Below are positions 8,252 through 15,408 of a DNA stretch of 39,513 nucleotides, piece after piece; the stretch's first letter is position 1; every line of letters begins with the position of its first letter. The notes below the pieces were generated by a model. The model worked only from the letters and a program-made list of their open reading frames with translations. It was not told where the DNA came from and made no database searches. The position numbers were made by a program, and so were the translations under genes. The DNA is from Paracoccaceae bacterium (GTDB lineage Bacteria > Pseudomonadota > Alphaproteobacteria > Rhodobacterales > Rhodobacteraceae), in the NCBI GenBank assembly GCA_002697345.1, contig NZVE01000002.1:1-39513 (forward strand). The letters are read 5' to 3'.

Positions 8252-9705
8252 TGCTAGATAACTTTACACCTTTCGACAGTTTAACTTTGCAGGGTGTTAG
8301 CACACCTAAATCTTTCTCAGCAGAATCTTTCTCCACTTCATACAGCGCACCTTCTTCTTACATTCTCAGAGGCAAGTCGGCTTACTCTGCTTCTTGGAGT
8401 AAGAAGTGCAATACTGCTTTAGCCACAGAAATTAAAGTTGAAGGGGAAGATAACGCTCGTTTGAGTCGTGTTGATACCTCTAAAATGGCTGATGGAACTA
8501 CTTTGCACACTTTAGTCATTCCAAGAGGGGCTAAATTACGCATTCAAGGAATACCTTTAGACACAGGTGCGAAAGACGGCAAGTATGACTTCGGTTGGAA
8601 GTCGGTCACTAAATGGGCGAAAGACGGATTTTCTCAAGATTATCATGTGGCTAATGAGAAGAAAGAATCTTTAACGGGATTAGGTGGGGTGGATGTTTAT
8701 CGCCAATATTACAATTATCCTAATCTAGCCTTACTTTCAGTAGCAGAGTCTAAGCGGCAGAATCCTGAATGGTATCAGAATGATGGGGTCACTCCTGAGC
8801 AGTTTGCTGATAACTTGGAGAACATTTACTCTGATATTGGGAAGCAGATGCTCAATATAGCAGAAAATAATCCTTACACTTTGCAGACTTTACAAGGCAA
8901 GTCCAATATTTTTACGGCTGATGGTTCAGATTACACCCTTCAAGACAACAACATTAAGACTTTTGATAAAGAAGGTTCTTATTTGATTACCTTACGCTAC
9001 GGTTATGATGCGAATAGTTCAAAGGAGAATGATTGGTATGCAGGTAAAGCAGGATTCTGGAATTACGCTACTCGCGGAATCTTAGAAATTGGTAGTATAG
9101 TTTTAGGGGGTTGGGTTGCTCAAGGTTTAACGAAAACGGCTATGGGATTGAGAGGGGCTTATCTTTCAGGACGCTCTTTGACAGGAATGGCTCGATTAGC
9201 AGGAGCAACCACAGTTAGACTTGGCCCCACAGCGACTTCAGGTTTAATTCAGACTTCTTTGTTAGGAACAGAATTGTTAGCGTGGAGTTCGCCCTGGTTA
9301 TCTCCCATGTTCACAGGTGCTAAGTTAAGCAATAATGATTGTGATTTCCCCGCATCAGGTCACATTCATAATTTTGAGATTAAAGTTTATGACCCTTCTA
9401 AAACGGATGCTTACGGAAATCCGACTTGTCCGAAAGGAACTCAGAGGCCGTTAGTCGAAACAACCCCTCCACGATTGGCTGACATCCCTTGTTGTCCAGA
9501 AGGAAGTGTTTATGAACCAAACACAGGTCTTTGTAAGAAAGCAGATGGTTCAAAAGCAGACCCAAGTATTTCTGAAGGGCAATCTGGTGAAAGTGTGCGA
9601 TGGTTAGTTGATAACAGCGATTCTTCACCACAATTGACCGTTAAAGCCTTAGCCGCAGTAGGTTTAGGATTAGTTTTCATTACTCGATTTTTACGGAGCA
9701 AATAA
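8251..9705 (+). CDS. Large protein with C-terminal anchor and FSAE motif
   Basis: 484-aa protein, start ATG 8251 (a GTG at 8248 is also in frame). It overlaps the previous stop, indicating translational coupling. An early FSAESF (about 22-27) echoes the AESF joints of the gene at 37874 and could be a processing site. A hydrophobic stretch lies in the middle (about 270-315, GILEIGSIVLGGW). A cysteine cluster (IPCCPEGSVYEP...GLCK, near 410-430) follows, and the C-terminus is a membrane helix with a short basic end (FLRSK). Family not recognised. The pair with the 7031 protein suggests an envelope or tail structural unit. Confidence 0.8.
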   Translation: MLDNFTPFDSLTLQGVSTPKSFSAESFSTSYSAPSSYILRGKSAYSASWSKKCNTALATEIKVEGEDNARLSRVDTSKMADGTTLHTLVIPRGAKLRIQGIPLDTGAKDGKYDFGWKSVTKWAKDGFSQDYHVANEKKESLTGLGGVDVYRQYYNYPNLALLSVAESKRQNPEWYQNDGVTPEQFADNLENIYSDIGKQMLNIAENNPYTLQTLQGKSNIFTADGSDYTLQDNNIKTFDKEGSYLITLRYGYDANSSKENDWYAGKAGFWNYATRGILEIGSIVLGGWVAQGLTKTAMGLRGAYLSGRSLTGMARLAGATTVRLGPTATSGLIQTSLLGTELLAWSSPWLSPMFTGAKLSNNDCDFPASGHIHNFEIKVYDPSKTDAYGNPTCPKGTQRPLVETTPPRLADIPCCPEGSVYEPNTGLCKKADGSKADPSISEGQSGESVRWLVDNSDSSPQLTVKALAAVGLGLVFITRFLRSK

Positions 9706-9738
9706 GTCGTTGTTAAGTTTATTCTTTTTAACCACATC

Positions 9739-9747
9739 TTAAAATAG
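9739..9747 (+). promoter_or_regulatory. TATA-like box for the 9780 gene
   Basis: TTAAAATAG about 37 bases before the TTG start at 9780, with a strong GGTGATT ribosome-binding site at 9769-9775 in between. Confidence 0.35.
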
Positions 9748-9779
9748 AATGGCTGTTTATTAGAGAGTGGTGATTAGCC

Positions 9780-10280
9780 TTGACTAATCCTTTTGAACTT
9801 GATGATGATGAAATGCGCTGGAAAATATGGGATTGTTCCTTTTACGGAAAAGTCCCTTCTATTCACGGCGATTCAGCAGCCTCTCTAGTTTTACCAATGG
9901 ATGTAGTATTGCATCAGATGGAATGGTCTTTTCCAGAAATGAAAAATGATGGTTGGGTCTTAGACCTTTGCGTTGATGATGTTTTATGGGAATCCATACC
10001 TCTAGGTATTCAAGCCACAGGTTTTTATTCATTTAAAACAGATATGAGAGGTGTTTATCTCCCTAAAGGAACAATGATAAGCACTCACATTAGGTTTTTA
10101 GGTGAGGAGGAAGAAGGAGAGCACTATCTTGAAGGAAACTTAGATTCTCGATATTCAGTATTTCTCTCAGGTTTAACGGTAGTGACATCTAACATCTATC
10201 CATTAGGGAGGGCTTTCAATAAAAATGAGGGTATTTTAAAGTGGAATTGGTTTGACGATTGGCAAAATACCAACTGCTAA
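9780..10280 (+). CDS. Beta-rich 166-aa protein, unknown
   Basis: Soluble acidic protein with alternating hydrophobic/polar strands and several Trp residues (RWKIWDCSF, ILKWNWFDDW), suggesting a beta-sandwich. The start is TTG, chosen because GGTGATT sits 5 bases upstream and the reading frame has no closer ATG. Jelly-roll-like composition would allow a capsid or receptor-binding role but no family is recognised. The stop codon overlaps the TATA box of the next gene. Confidence 0.7.
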   Translation: MTNPFELDDDEMRWKIWDCSFYGKVPSIHGDSAASLVLPMDVVLHQMEWSFPEMKNDGWVLDLCVDDVLWESIPLGIQATGFYSFKTDMRGVYLPKGTMISTHIRFLGEEEEGEHYLEGNLDSRYSVFLSGLTVVTSNIYPLGRAFNKNEGILKWNWFDDWQNTNC

Positions 10281-10287
10281 ATACTAT
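10278..10287 (+). promoter_or_regulatory. TATA box for the 10305 gene
   Basis: TAAATACTAT is centred about 25 bases before ATG 10305 with no ribosome-binding site between, fitting a leaderless transcript. It overlaps the preceding stop codon. Confidence 0.5.
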
Positions 10288-10304
10288 TTGTCCTTACAAG
10301 AGTT

Positions 10305-10499
10305 ATGAATACGCTACACATTAGACAACTGCTAAATCTTAGAGAAAATATAGATAAAATTGGTTTTGTCCTTGCGACCGCCAGCATTGTAGGCAGTATT
10401 TACACTTACACTCACGATGAAAATCTAGGAATATTTATAGGTTTGTGGGCTTCGGCTATTTTGATTGGAAGTAAAAGAATCCATGATTGGATGAATTAA
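10305..10499 (+). CDS. Small two-TM protein, 64 aa
   Basis: Two hydrophobic helices (about 17-35 and 41-56) separated by a short acidic/Tyr loop (YTHDENLG), with a charged N-terminal segment and basic C-terminus. Expressed from its own TATA box, apparently leaderless. Unknown function; like the 5489 product it has the size and topology of hydrophobic capsid proteins of spindle-shaped archaeal viruses, though that is only a resemblance of topology. Confidence 0.7.
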   Translation: MNTLHIRQLLNLRENIDKIGFVLATASIVGSIYTYTHDENLGIFIGLWASAILIGSKRIHDWMN

Positions 10500-10553
10500 A
10501 GTTCTGGAAATAACAAGACGAACACTCATAAGTAAGAACTGAGTAATGGTAGT

Positions 10554-11474
10554 ATGACTGAATTGTTCTTAGTCACAGGTAAGGGTGGTGTGGGAAAATC
10601 CACCACAAGTGCGGCTACGGCTTTACAGCAAGCCGATTCAGGTAAAAAAGTTTTGTTAATGTCGAGCGACCCTGCACATAATATAGGTGATTTGTTTCAA
10701 TGTTCTTTGTCTGACACAGAAAAAGAAGTCATCCCTAATTTATGGGCGTTGGAAATGGATGCTACTCAGAGAGCCTTGACTTTTATGAACTCTTTAAACG
10801 AAGCCTTCAAATCTATTTTTAAAAAAGGTGTCGGGCTAGATGTGGATTTATTCAATGATATGATTTTCCCAGGTTTAGATGAGATTTTCTTTTGTCAAAC
10901 AGTTTTAGAGGAGTTCGACTCTGGAAAATGGGATGTAATTATTGCTGACACCCCTCCAAGTGGTCAAGCCCTTCGTGCTCTCACTACTCCTGACATTGTA
11001 GGTGCTTGGTTAAGCCGAGTAGTTGCTTTGAAAAGAAAGTTTGAAGTGATGAAAGGTGCTATTTTTAAGAAGAAGACCGATAAAGAAATGGAAAATATGG
11101 TGGAAAAAATGAGGTCGGATATTACTCGATTCAAAACTATTATGACTTCTAATCAATCTCAGATAATTTTAGTGACTATTCCTGAAAAGTTAAGTATTAT
11201 GGAAACTCACAGAACGGTGGAGTATCTTAAAAAATTAAACTTAGAAGTTTGGGGTATAATCGTTAATAGAATAGTTCCAGATTTCGGGGAAGAATGGGAC
11301 TCTGAATTATCCTCAGTTCAATTACTGCATAGCCAACATCAAGTTCATACAGAATCTTTAAAATTGGCGGCTTCGATTTTAGGGAATATGAATGTTAGGC
11401 AAGTGCCAATGGTTGCTTATGAGCCTGTTGGAATTAATAACTTAAGATTGTTTTCCAGATTGATTTGGAGTTAG
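10554..11474 (+). CDS. Get3/ArsA-family ATPase
   Basis: Deviant Walker P-loop ATPase of the ArsA/Get3 group, 306 aa. Seen: P-loop GKGGVGKST (9-17) with the signature lysine, SSDPAHN (37-43, switch I region of Get3/ArsA), and DTPPSGQALRAL (132-143), which matches the family's DTAPTGHTLRLL switch II block. The C-terminus (VPMVAYEPVGINNLRLF) also fits. Family members either extrude arsenite with ArsB or chaperone tail-anchored membrane proteins. No ArsB or other arsenic gene is present, while several neighbours (7031, 8251, 28594, 33695) carry C-terminal anchors, so a targeting role is the better inference. ParA/MinD is less likely because of the switch II motif. Confidence 0.85.
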   Translation: MTELFLVTGKGGVGKSTTSAATALQQADSGKKVLLMSSDPAHNIGDLFQCSLSDTEKEVIPNLWALEMDATQRALTFMNSLNEAFKSIFKKGVGLDVDLFNDMIFPGLDEIFFCQTVLEEFDSGKWDVIIADTPPSGQALRALTTPDIVGAWLSRVVALKRKFEVMKGAIFKKKTDKEMENMVEKMRSDITRFKTIMTSNQSQIILVTIPEKLSIMETHRTVEYLKKLNLEVWGIIVNRIVPDFGEEWDSELSSVQLLHSQHQVHTESLKLAASILGNMNVRQVPMVAYEPVGINNLRLFSRLIWS

Positions 11475-11475
11475 G

Positions 11476-11484
11476 ATAATATAG
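11476..11484 (+). promoter_or_regulatory. TATA box for the 11506 gene
   Basis: ATAATATAG overlaps the end of the Get3-like gene and is centred 26 bases before ATG 11506, indicating leaderless transcription and deciding that start over TTG 11488. Confidence 0.5.
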
Positions 11485-11505
11485 TGATTGGCCATATCAA
11501 CAGTT

Positions 11506-11793
11506 ATGTCACCAATTTTTAAAACTGATGAGGAACTAATTCAACTCGCCCACGACATTGAGGGTGGAAAGGTATTCACTATGGGTCATATACCGATGAA
11601 AGACCGCGATTTAATTACAAGTATATTTTCAGATGTTAATGCCTTTGATGGTGGGTTAGTCTATCAGTATTTAGATAAAGCGATTGAAGGCATAACTTTA
11701 AGTGATTATCCTCTTTTTAGTGAATCCTGTATTTTATCTTCTGAAGACGTTATTCGCACTTTTACTTTACTGTTTAGTGGAGGGTCAAGGTAA
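11506..11793 (+). CDS. Small unknown protein, 95 aa
   Basis: Soluble, slightly acidic protein with helical segments (TDEELIQLAHDIEGG, SEDVIRTFTLLF). No family recognised. The start is decided by the TATA box at 11476. It is followed without gap by the DUF6899-like gene, so it probably opens an operon of small genes. Confidence 0.65.
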   Translation: MSPIFKTDEELIQLAHDIEGGKVFTMGHIPMKDRDLITSIFSDVNAFDGGLVYQYLDKAIEGITLSDYPLFSESCILSSEDVIRTFTLLFSGGSR

Positions 11794-12192
11794 ATGCCCT
11801 ATATTCCAAAAGATGAAAGAACAGAGTTAGATGAATTGGCGGGTGCTTTAGTCACCATTTTAAGAAACGGCAACTTTAGAGGCAAATTAAATTATTTTAT
11901 TTCTTCGATAGCGGAAGGATTAATTCAGGCTAACGGAGTTTCTTACTCTTTCTTAAACGATTTTATTGGTGTTTTAGAGTGTGTGAAGTTAGAGTTATAC
12001 CGCCGAGTTGCGACCCCTTACGAGGATGATAAGATGCAAGAGAATGGTGATGTTTATGGTAGCAAAAGGGTGGTTTCGGAATTAGAAATAAAATTGTCTA
12101 AAGACAGGGCTAATCTTCAAGAGTTTGACCGTAAGATTACTCAGCGTATTGCTGATGAAAATGAGCCTGTTTTGGAAAGTTTAGATTTGTAG
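11794..12192 (+). CDS. DUF6899-like conserved phage/virus protein
   Basis: 132 aa. The sequence follows a small conserved family seen in many phages and metagenomes that I believe is DUF6899: N-terminal PYIPKDERTELD, central GKLNYFIS, then the hallmark IGVLECVKLELYRRV followed by PYEDDKMQENGDVY. Function of the family is unknown. The last 35 residues beyond the usual end form a charged helix. The ATG directly follows the stop of the previous gene. Its presence supports a viral origin for the window. Confidence 0.75.
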   Translation: MPYIPKDERTELDELAGALVTILRNGNFRGKLNYFISSIAEGLIQANGVSYSFLNDFIGVLECVKLELYRRVATPYEDDKMQENGDVYGSKRVVSELEIKLSKDRANLQEFDRKITQRIADENEPVLESLDL

Positions 12193-12200
12193 GTGATTAG

Positions 12201-12341
12201 ATGAAGAAATGGTTATTCGGAGGTAAGCATTTGCATAAAGACTTAGAGGATGATTTGTATGTTCAATTCATGGCTAATCTATTTTCCGCATTAACTACGG
12301 CAGTTTTAATTGGTAGTTATCATATTATAGTTCATTTGTGA
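12201..12341 (+). CDS. Single-TM micro-protein, 46 aa
   Basis: Starts 6 bases after an AGGTGATT ribosome-binding site that follows the previous stop. Basic N-terminus (MKKWLFGGKH), an acidic linker and one membrane helix near 23-44 (NLFSALTTAVLIGSYHIIV). Unknown function. The strong ribosome-binding site and tight packing support it. Confidence 0.6.
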   Translation: MKKWLFGGKHLHKDLEDDLYVQFMANLFSALTTAVLIGSYHIIVHL

Positions 12342-12350
12342 GGTGAAAAA

Positions 12351-12437
12351 ATGATTTGTAGGTCTTGTAAAACAAATGATGTGGTGGGTGAAGATGAATT
12401 GTGCCTAGATTGTATGCGACTCTCTTACGGAGTTTAA
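12351..12437 (+). CDS. Zinc-finger micro-protein, 28 aa
   Basis: Starts 6 bases after GAGGTGA. Two cysteine pairs, CRSC (3-6) and CLDC (18-21), make a minimal zinc knuckle. Such tiny zinc proteins recur in this operon (14292, 15948, 17305). Function unknown. Confidence 0.55.
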   Translation: MICRSCKTNDVVGEDELCLDCMRLSYGV

Positions 12438-12444
12438 CCCATAA

Positions 12445-12453
12445 GTATAAATG
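12445..12453 (+). promoter_or_regulatory. TATA-like box inside the small-gene operon
   Basis: GTATAAATG lies about 37 bases before ATG 12486 in the only sizeable gap (about 48 bases) of this gene run; a possible internal promoter. Confidence 0.35.
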
Positions 12454-12485
12454 TAATGTGGCCAAAATAGATATGGTGTTAAAGG

Positions 12486-12590
12486 ATGACAACAATTTTA
12501 GGTATTGTAATGATAGTTTTGTTGTCTGTTATAGGGAATTATATTTTGACAATCAAAGAAAATAAGATGAGAGGTGAAAAAAATGAGTGA
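12486..12590 (+). CDS. Membrane micro-protein, 34 aa
   Basis: One membrane helix (about 3-22, TTILGIVMIVLLSVIGNYIL) and a charged tail. It overlaps the next start by 8 bases, and its 3' end contains the GAGGTGA ribosome-binding site of that gene. Unknown function. Confidence 0.45.
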   Translation: MTTILGIVMIVLLSVIGNYILTIKENKMRGEKNE

Positions 12591-12669
12591 TTTACATGAT
12601 GAGATTATTGTATGGCGAGAACATCTGGCCGCAGAAAGAATAGCACGAAAAATAATAGACAGGAGATGA
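12583..12669 (+). CDS. Charged helical micro-protein, 28 aa
   Basis: Strong GAGGTGA ribosome-binding site 5 bases upstream of the ATG. The peptide is one amphipathic charged helix (EIIVWREHLAAERIARKIID). Its end holds the AGGAGATGATT site for the next gene. Function unknown. Confidence 0.5.
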   Translation: MSDLHDEIIVWREHLAAERIARKIIDRR

Positions 12670-12673
12670 TTTC

Positions 12674-12889
12674 TTGGATGAATATTTTGCCTTAAATGCT
12701 ATATTTGGAGGGGTAGTGCTCTTTTATTTCCATAAAATGTATGTTCTTGTAGTAAAAATGGTGTCCGTTATAGAAATGGAGTTCCAGAATACTCCTCTTT
12801 TAAACACACCTAACATGGAGATTCCACCTCCACCGCCACCCATACCTGATGAGTGGTTTGAAGAAAATCAAATGTGGCATAGGAATTGA
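12674..12889 (+). CDS. TM protein with polyproline tail, 71 aa
   Basis: Starts at TTG 12674, 5 bases after AGGAGATGATT; no ATG is in frame. A hydrophobic segment at about 6-32 is followed by a polar stretch and a proline run (IPPPPPPIP, about 50-58) before a Trp-rich end. Polyproline on a membrane stub suggests a protein-binding anchor. Unknown family. Confidence 0.55.
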   Translation: MDEYFALNAIFGGVVLFYFHKMYVLVVKMVSVIEMEFQNTPLLNTPNMEIPPPPPPIPDEWFEENQMWHRN

Positions 12890-12893
12890 TTAG

Positions 12894-13286
12894 ATGGATG
12901 CTACTTTAACTTTTGATATTGATGATGTTGAAGATATGCAAGTTTTTCGACAATTTGCAGAGAAGGTAGCCACAACTTATGACAATGTTTGGATTCGGAA
13001 ATCTTCAAGTGGAGATGGATTCCATTTAAAGATAACAGGTCAGACAGATTATGATGAAAAGACAGGTCGCATGATTGTGGCTGACAAATTATTCAATGCA
13101 GAAGATGTTATTTCTTTGAGAGATAATGAGGAAGAAGAGTGTCGAGGTCGTTTAACCGGAGACAGGGGCAGATTAAAGGTAGGACTTCAAGTGGGTCGCT
13201 TGTTTGGAGTCAAATCTGGTAAGAGTGCTGGTGAGTGGTTGCCCATTGAAGCCTTCTTCAAAGATGAGAGTATTTTAAACCATTAG
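12894..13286 (+). CDS. Small conserved virus-type protein, 130 aa
   Basis: The layout VWIRKSSSGDGFHLKI, then SLRDNEEEECRGRLTGDRGR, then VGRLFGVKSGKSAGEW resembles a group of small phage and archaeal-virus proteins of unknown function that I cannot name. The fold could be RRM/primase-like (SSSGDGFH recalls the SPSGxGxH segment of some replication proteins), but catalytic residues of a primase are not complete. Preceded closely by the 12674 gene (4-base gap). Likely a DNA or nucleotide-related accessory protein; this is uncertain. Confidence 0.65.
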   Translation: MDATLTFDIDDVEDMQVFRQFAEKVATTYDNVWIRKSSSGDGFHLKITGQTDYDEKTGRMIVADKLFNAEDVISLRDNEEEECRGRLTGDRGRLKVGLQVGRLFGVKSGKSAGEWLPIEAFFKDESILNH

Positions 13287-13291
13287 ACAGG

Positions 13292-13300
13292 TTCATATAG
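13292..13300 (+). promoter_or_regulatory. TATA box (TTCATATAG) for the 13328 gene
   Basis: TTCATATAG is 36 bases before ATG 13328, matching the TTCWTATAGT class, and follows directly on the stop of the 12894 gene. It supports the short 13328 gene being real and the head of a new operon. Confidence 0.5.
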
Positions 13301-13327
13301 AGGTTGTCATTAAAAGTGTTTGATACT

Positions 13328-13477
13328 ATGATTACCTTACAAGATTTTGGATTTGATATTTCGGGAACACCTCACGTTTCCCCACCTCTTACACGACAAA
13401 CGACTCTTTCTGATTATGGTGCTTTTTTTCTTAACTCTAATTTAATTACTTTGAGGGATTTTGAGGTGGAAAAATGA
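13328..13477 (+). CDS. Small protein, 49 aa
   Basis: Short soluble peptide, Leu/Phe/Thr-rich (MITLQDFGFDISGTP...GAFFLNSN). Supported by the TATA box at 13292 and by its ATGA overlap with the next gene. No family recognised. Confidence 0.5.
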   Translation: MITLQDFGFDISGTPHVSPPLTRQTTLSDYGAFFLNSNLITLRDFEVEK

Positions 13478-13707
13478 TTACAATACATGAAATTAATTTA
13501 GCAGGAACAATTTTGATTGGATTAGGATTGATTATTCAAGGGTGGTTTATTTTAGATTTAAATAAAAGAATTACTGCTTTGATGAGTAAAGTTTGGTTAG
13601 AAAAACAAACTAATCAAGGGGTTCACGGTCTTACAGGGATGGAAGGAAACATTGGTTTAACAGGAGTTTCAAGTTTAACAGGTCTATCAGGAAAGGAGCG
13701 AGAATGA
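13474..13707 (+). CDS. Membrane-anchored collagen-like micro-protein
   Basis: 77 aa. An N-terminal membrane helix (about 9-28) and a short helical stalk lead into Gly-X-Y triplets from about residue 49: GVH GLT GME GNI GLT GVS, one interrupted SLT, then GLS GKE. That is nine consecutive triplets with a single Gly replaced, the pattern of a short collagen-like domain. Such repeats form trimeric fibres in phage tails and giant-virus capsids. Linked by ATGA overlaps on both sides, so translated with its neighbours. The short length means trimer formation is not assured. Confidence 0.7.
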   Translation: MITIHEINLAGTILIGLGLIIQGWFILDLNKRITALMSKVWLEKQTNQGVHGLTGMEGNIGLTGVSSLTGLSGKERE

Positions 13708-13859
13708 TGGAAAAAGAAGAAGAAGAAGATTACATGACTAAGGAATGGATTTTAAGGAAATGGAACAAGTCTTCTGACTCTGCTTACCAAAAGATAATGG
13801 CTTCCAAACTAAAGGCCTCAGAAAAAAATAAAGATACAGAAATGGAGGAAGAAAAATGA
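13704..13859 (+). CDS. Charged helical protein, 51 aa
   Basis: Starts within an ATGA overlap after AAAGGAGCGAGA, a good ribosome-binding site, and ends in another ATGA overlap with the next gene. Very rich in Glu and Lys (MMEKEEEED...TEMEEEK), mainly one helix with WILRKW in the middle. Function unknown. Confidence 0.6.
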   Translation: MMEKEEEEDYMTKEWILRKWNKSSDSAYQKIMASKLKASEKNKDTEMEEEK

Positions 13860-14299
13860 GTTTTAAAAGAATAAGCAACTATATGATAATTGGATTTATG
13901 GGTGGATTGGGTTTGTTTAACAGTAGTAAGTTAGAAATAAGGCAAACGACTGACACTAATGCTGAATTGCTCTTTCAAAATGGTCAGATAATTTCGTCAG
14001 CCGTGATATGTCTTTGCGTAGCAGGAATGATAGCGGAAGTTTTAGTTATGAAAAATCGAAGGAAACCGCTTCGCAAGTCTAATTCTATGATTACTGTTGA
14101 TGACAACTTATCGGCAACTGAGTTTTACGATAAATATGCTGAAGACTCCCTTACTGTGTCGAAACCTAAAAAATACAGGAAAACCCAGAGTAAAAAAAGT
14201 AAGCCTATTTTCAAAGGTGATAAAACTAATTCTGCTAATGACATAGGCGTAAGTAAAAAGAAAACTAATAAGAAAAACAAAGGTGTCAAAAATGAATGA
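13856..14299 (+). CDS. Two-TM protein with Lys-rich tail
   Basis: 147 aa with two membrane helices (about 8-24 and 46-66) and a long cytoplasmic, very basic tail (about 110-147, repeated Lys/Asn/Ser) that could bind nucleic acid or acidic phospholipid. The GAGGAAGAAAA stretch before the ATG is the ribosome-binding site. GLGLFN in the first helix resembles the GLFNW motif only by chance, as it lies inside the membrane segment. A membrane protein contacting DNA is a reasonable guess. Confidence 0.65.
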   Translation: MSFKRISNYMIIGFMGGLGLFNSSKLEIRQTTDTNAELLFQNGQIISSAVICLCVAGMIAEVLVMKNRRKPLRKSNSMITVDDNLSATEFYDKYAEDSLTVSKPKKYRKTQSKKSKPIFKGDKTNSANDIGVSKKKTNKKNKGVKNE

Positions 14300-14390
14300 A
14301 GTTTGTCCCGACTGTGGAATGAATATGTCGTTGCGAGTAGCAACTCCTTCCACTAAAGGTATGTGTTGCCGATGGGTGGTGATGAGATGA
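14292..14390 (+). CDS. Zinc-knuckle micro-protein, 32 aa
   Basis: Overlaps the previous gene by 8 bases with AAGGTGTC upstream. Cysteines CPDC (5-8) and CC (25-26) form a possible zinc knuckle. Its stop overlaps ATG 14387 of the next gene (ATGA). Function unknown. Confidence 0.5.
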   Translation: MNEVCPDCGMNMSLRVATPSTKGMCCRWVVMR

Positions 14391-14848
14391 GAGATAGTTG
14401 CACAGACACAGATTGTTTTTGCGGAACTTGTGACCCTCAGAAAGTTATTTTTAACATCTGGAAAGATTTAACTGCTGAAAGTGACCAATACGGACAGCGA
14501 CCTAATTGTGAAGTGTGTGATAGTGTGTGGGAAGAATGTAATCCTTTTTCTGGCCCACACGACTCTCAATACATTCAACAGCATTTTGAAGCATATTGGA
14601 TAACTACTGCTGTGGCTTTAAACTATTTTGGCCCTGTTCCTAAAACCCATCCTTTCGCTACACCTTCTAATGTGACTGATTTTGATGTGCCTTACACTCT
14701 TGAATGTTTAATAGCGATGAGAGATAATATTGATTTTTGGATAAAGGATTTTGATACGGAGATTCCACACCCTAATATAACTTGTTCACATGGTTATGTA
14801 ATAGGTTATGATGAGGGTTCGTGTGAAACTTGTAATATGGAGGCATAA
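14387..14848 (+). CDS. Cysteine-rich protein, 153 aa
   Basis: Thirteen cysteines: CTDTDCFCGTC at the N-terminus, CEVCDSVWEEC near 40-50, one at about 109 and a C-terminal C-x-H pair then CETC. Together with His residues these could hold two or more zinc ions. The start ATG 14387 is chosen because GGTGGTGATGAG lies just upstream and it overlaps the previous stop; in-frame GTG 14363 or ATG 14372 would extend it by up to 8 residues. The central part is helical with aromatic residues. Family unknown. Confidence 0.65.
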   Translation: MRDSCTDTDCFCGTCDPQKVIFNIWKDLTAESDQYGQRPNCEVCDSVWEECNPFSGPHDSQYIQQHFEAYWITTAVALNYFGPVPKTHPFATPSNVTDFDVPYTLECLIAMRDNIDFWIKDFDTEIPHPNITCSHGYVIGYDEGSCETCNMEA

Positions 14849-14850
14849 AG

Positions 14851-15396
14851 ATGGAAAAAATAAAAAAGAGACTAAGTAAGAAAATGACAACAATTATGAT
14901 ATTGGTGATTATCATCATAATGCTGACTTCAGGTTTTGCAGGGTGTTTAGGTGCTTTGGATAGTGATGATAAAGTGGATGAACCTGTTATGACTTACGAT
15001 TATAATGAAGAATGGTTTAATGATTCCCATCAATTTACCAATGTTCTAAGAATGGGACACATGACTCAGTATAACACCGATTACGAGGCTAATAATTCAA
15101 CTTTAACTGTTCATCTCAATTTCACATACCGTTTTGAAGAAAGACCTTTCGGCCAATCAGGTTATCTCAATCTTACTTTAGAGCCTTCTAATTCAACAGG
15201 AGAGATTTATTACAGTCAAGAATGGGTTGGAAACGAAGCGTTTGTCAATGAAACCATAGTCTTGACGGAAGTTTATGATGCAGTTCAGTTGAGAATCCGA
15301 GCAGAAGGAAGTGATGGAACTGTAAGTGGAGAACAACAGGATTACTATGACTTACAATCTTACTACTCTTTTGAAACTTTAAACTATACTGCTTAG
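14851..15396 (+). CDS. Secreted lipoprotein, sequon-rich
   Basis: 181 aa. A lysine-rich n-region and long hydrophobic core (13-27) lead to lipobox SGFAGC, with the lipid-bearing Cys at 32, followed by a typical acidic linker. The mature part is beta-rich and carries eight N-x-S/T sequons (NDS, NNS/NST, NFT, NLT, NST, NET, NYT), so it is likely surface-exposed and heavily N-glycosylated. AGCLG lipoboxes of this kind are common in haloarchaea and marine Poseidoniales, a hint to the host. It could alter the host surface, for example as a superinfection-exclusion or receptor protein; unproven. Confidence 0.75.
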   Translation: MEKIKKRLSKKMTTIMILVIIIIMLTSGFAGCLGALDSDDKVDEPVMTYDYNEEWFNDSHQFTNVLRMGHMTQYNTDYEANNSTLTVHLNFTYRFEERPFGQSGYLNLTLEPSNSTGEIYYSQEWVGNEAFVNETIVLTEVYDAVQLRIRAEGSDGTVSGEQQDYYDLQSYYSFETLNYTA

Positions 15397-15408
15397 GGGA
15401 TTATAATC

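Noticed and set aside
10554-11474. ParA/MinD partition ATPase
   Set aside because: The SSDPAHN and DTPPSG-x-ALRAL motifs fit Get3/ArsA, and no ParB or centromere-like repeats are visible.
13914-13922. GLFN in the 13856 product as a further GLFNW motif
   Set aside because: It lies within a membrane helix and lacks the Trp; chance resemblance is more likely.
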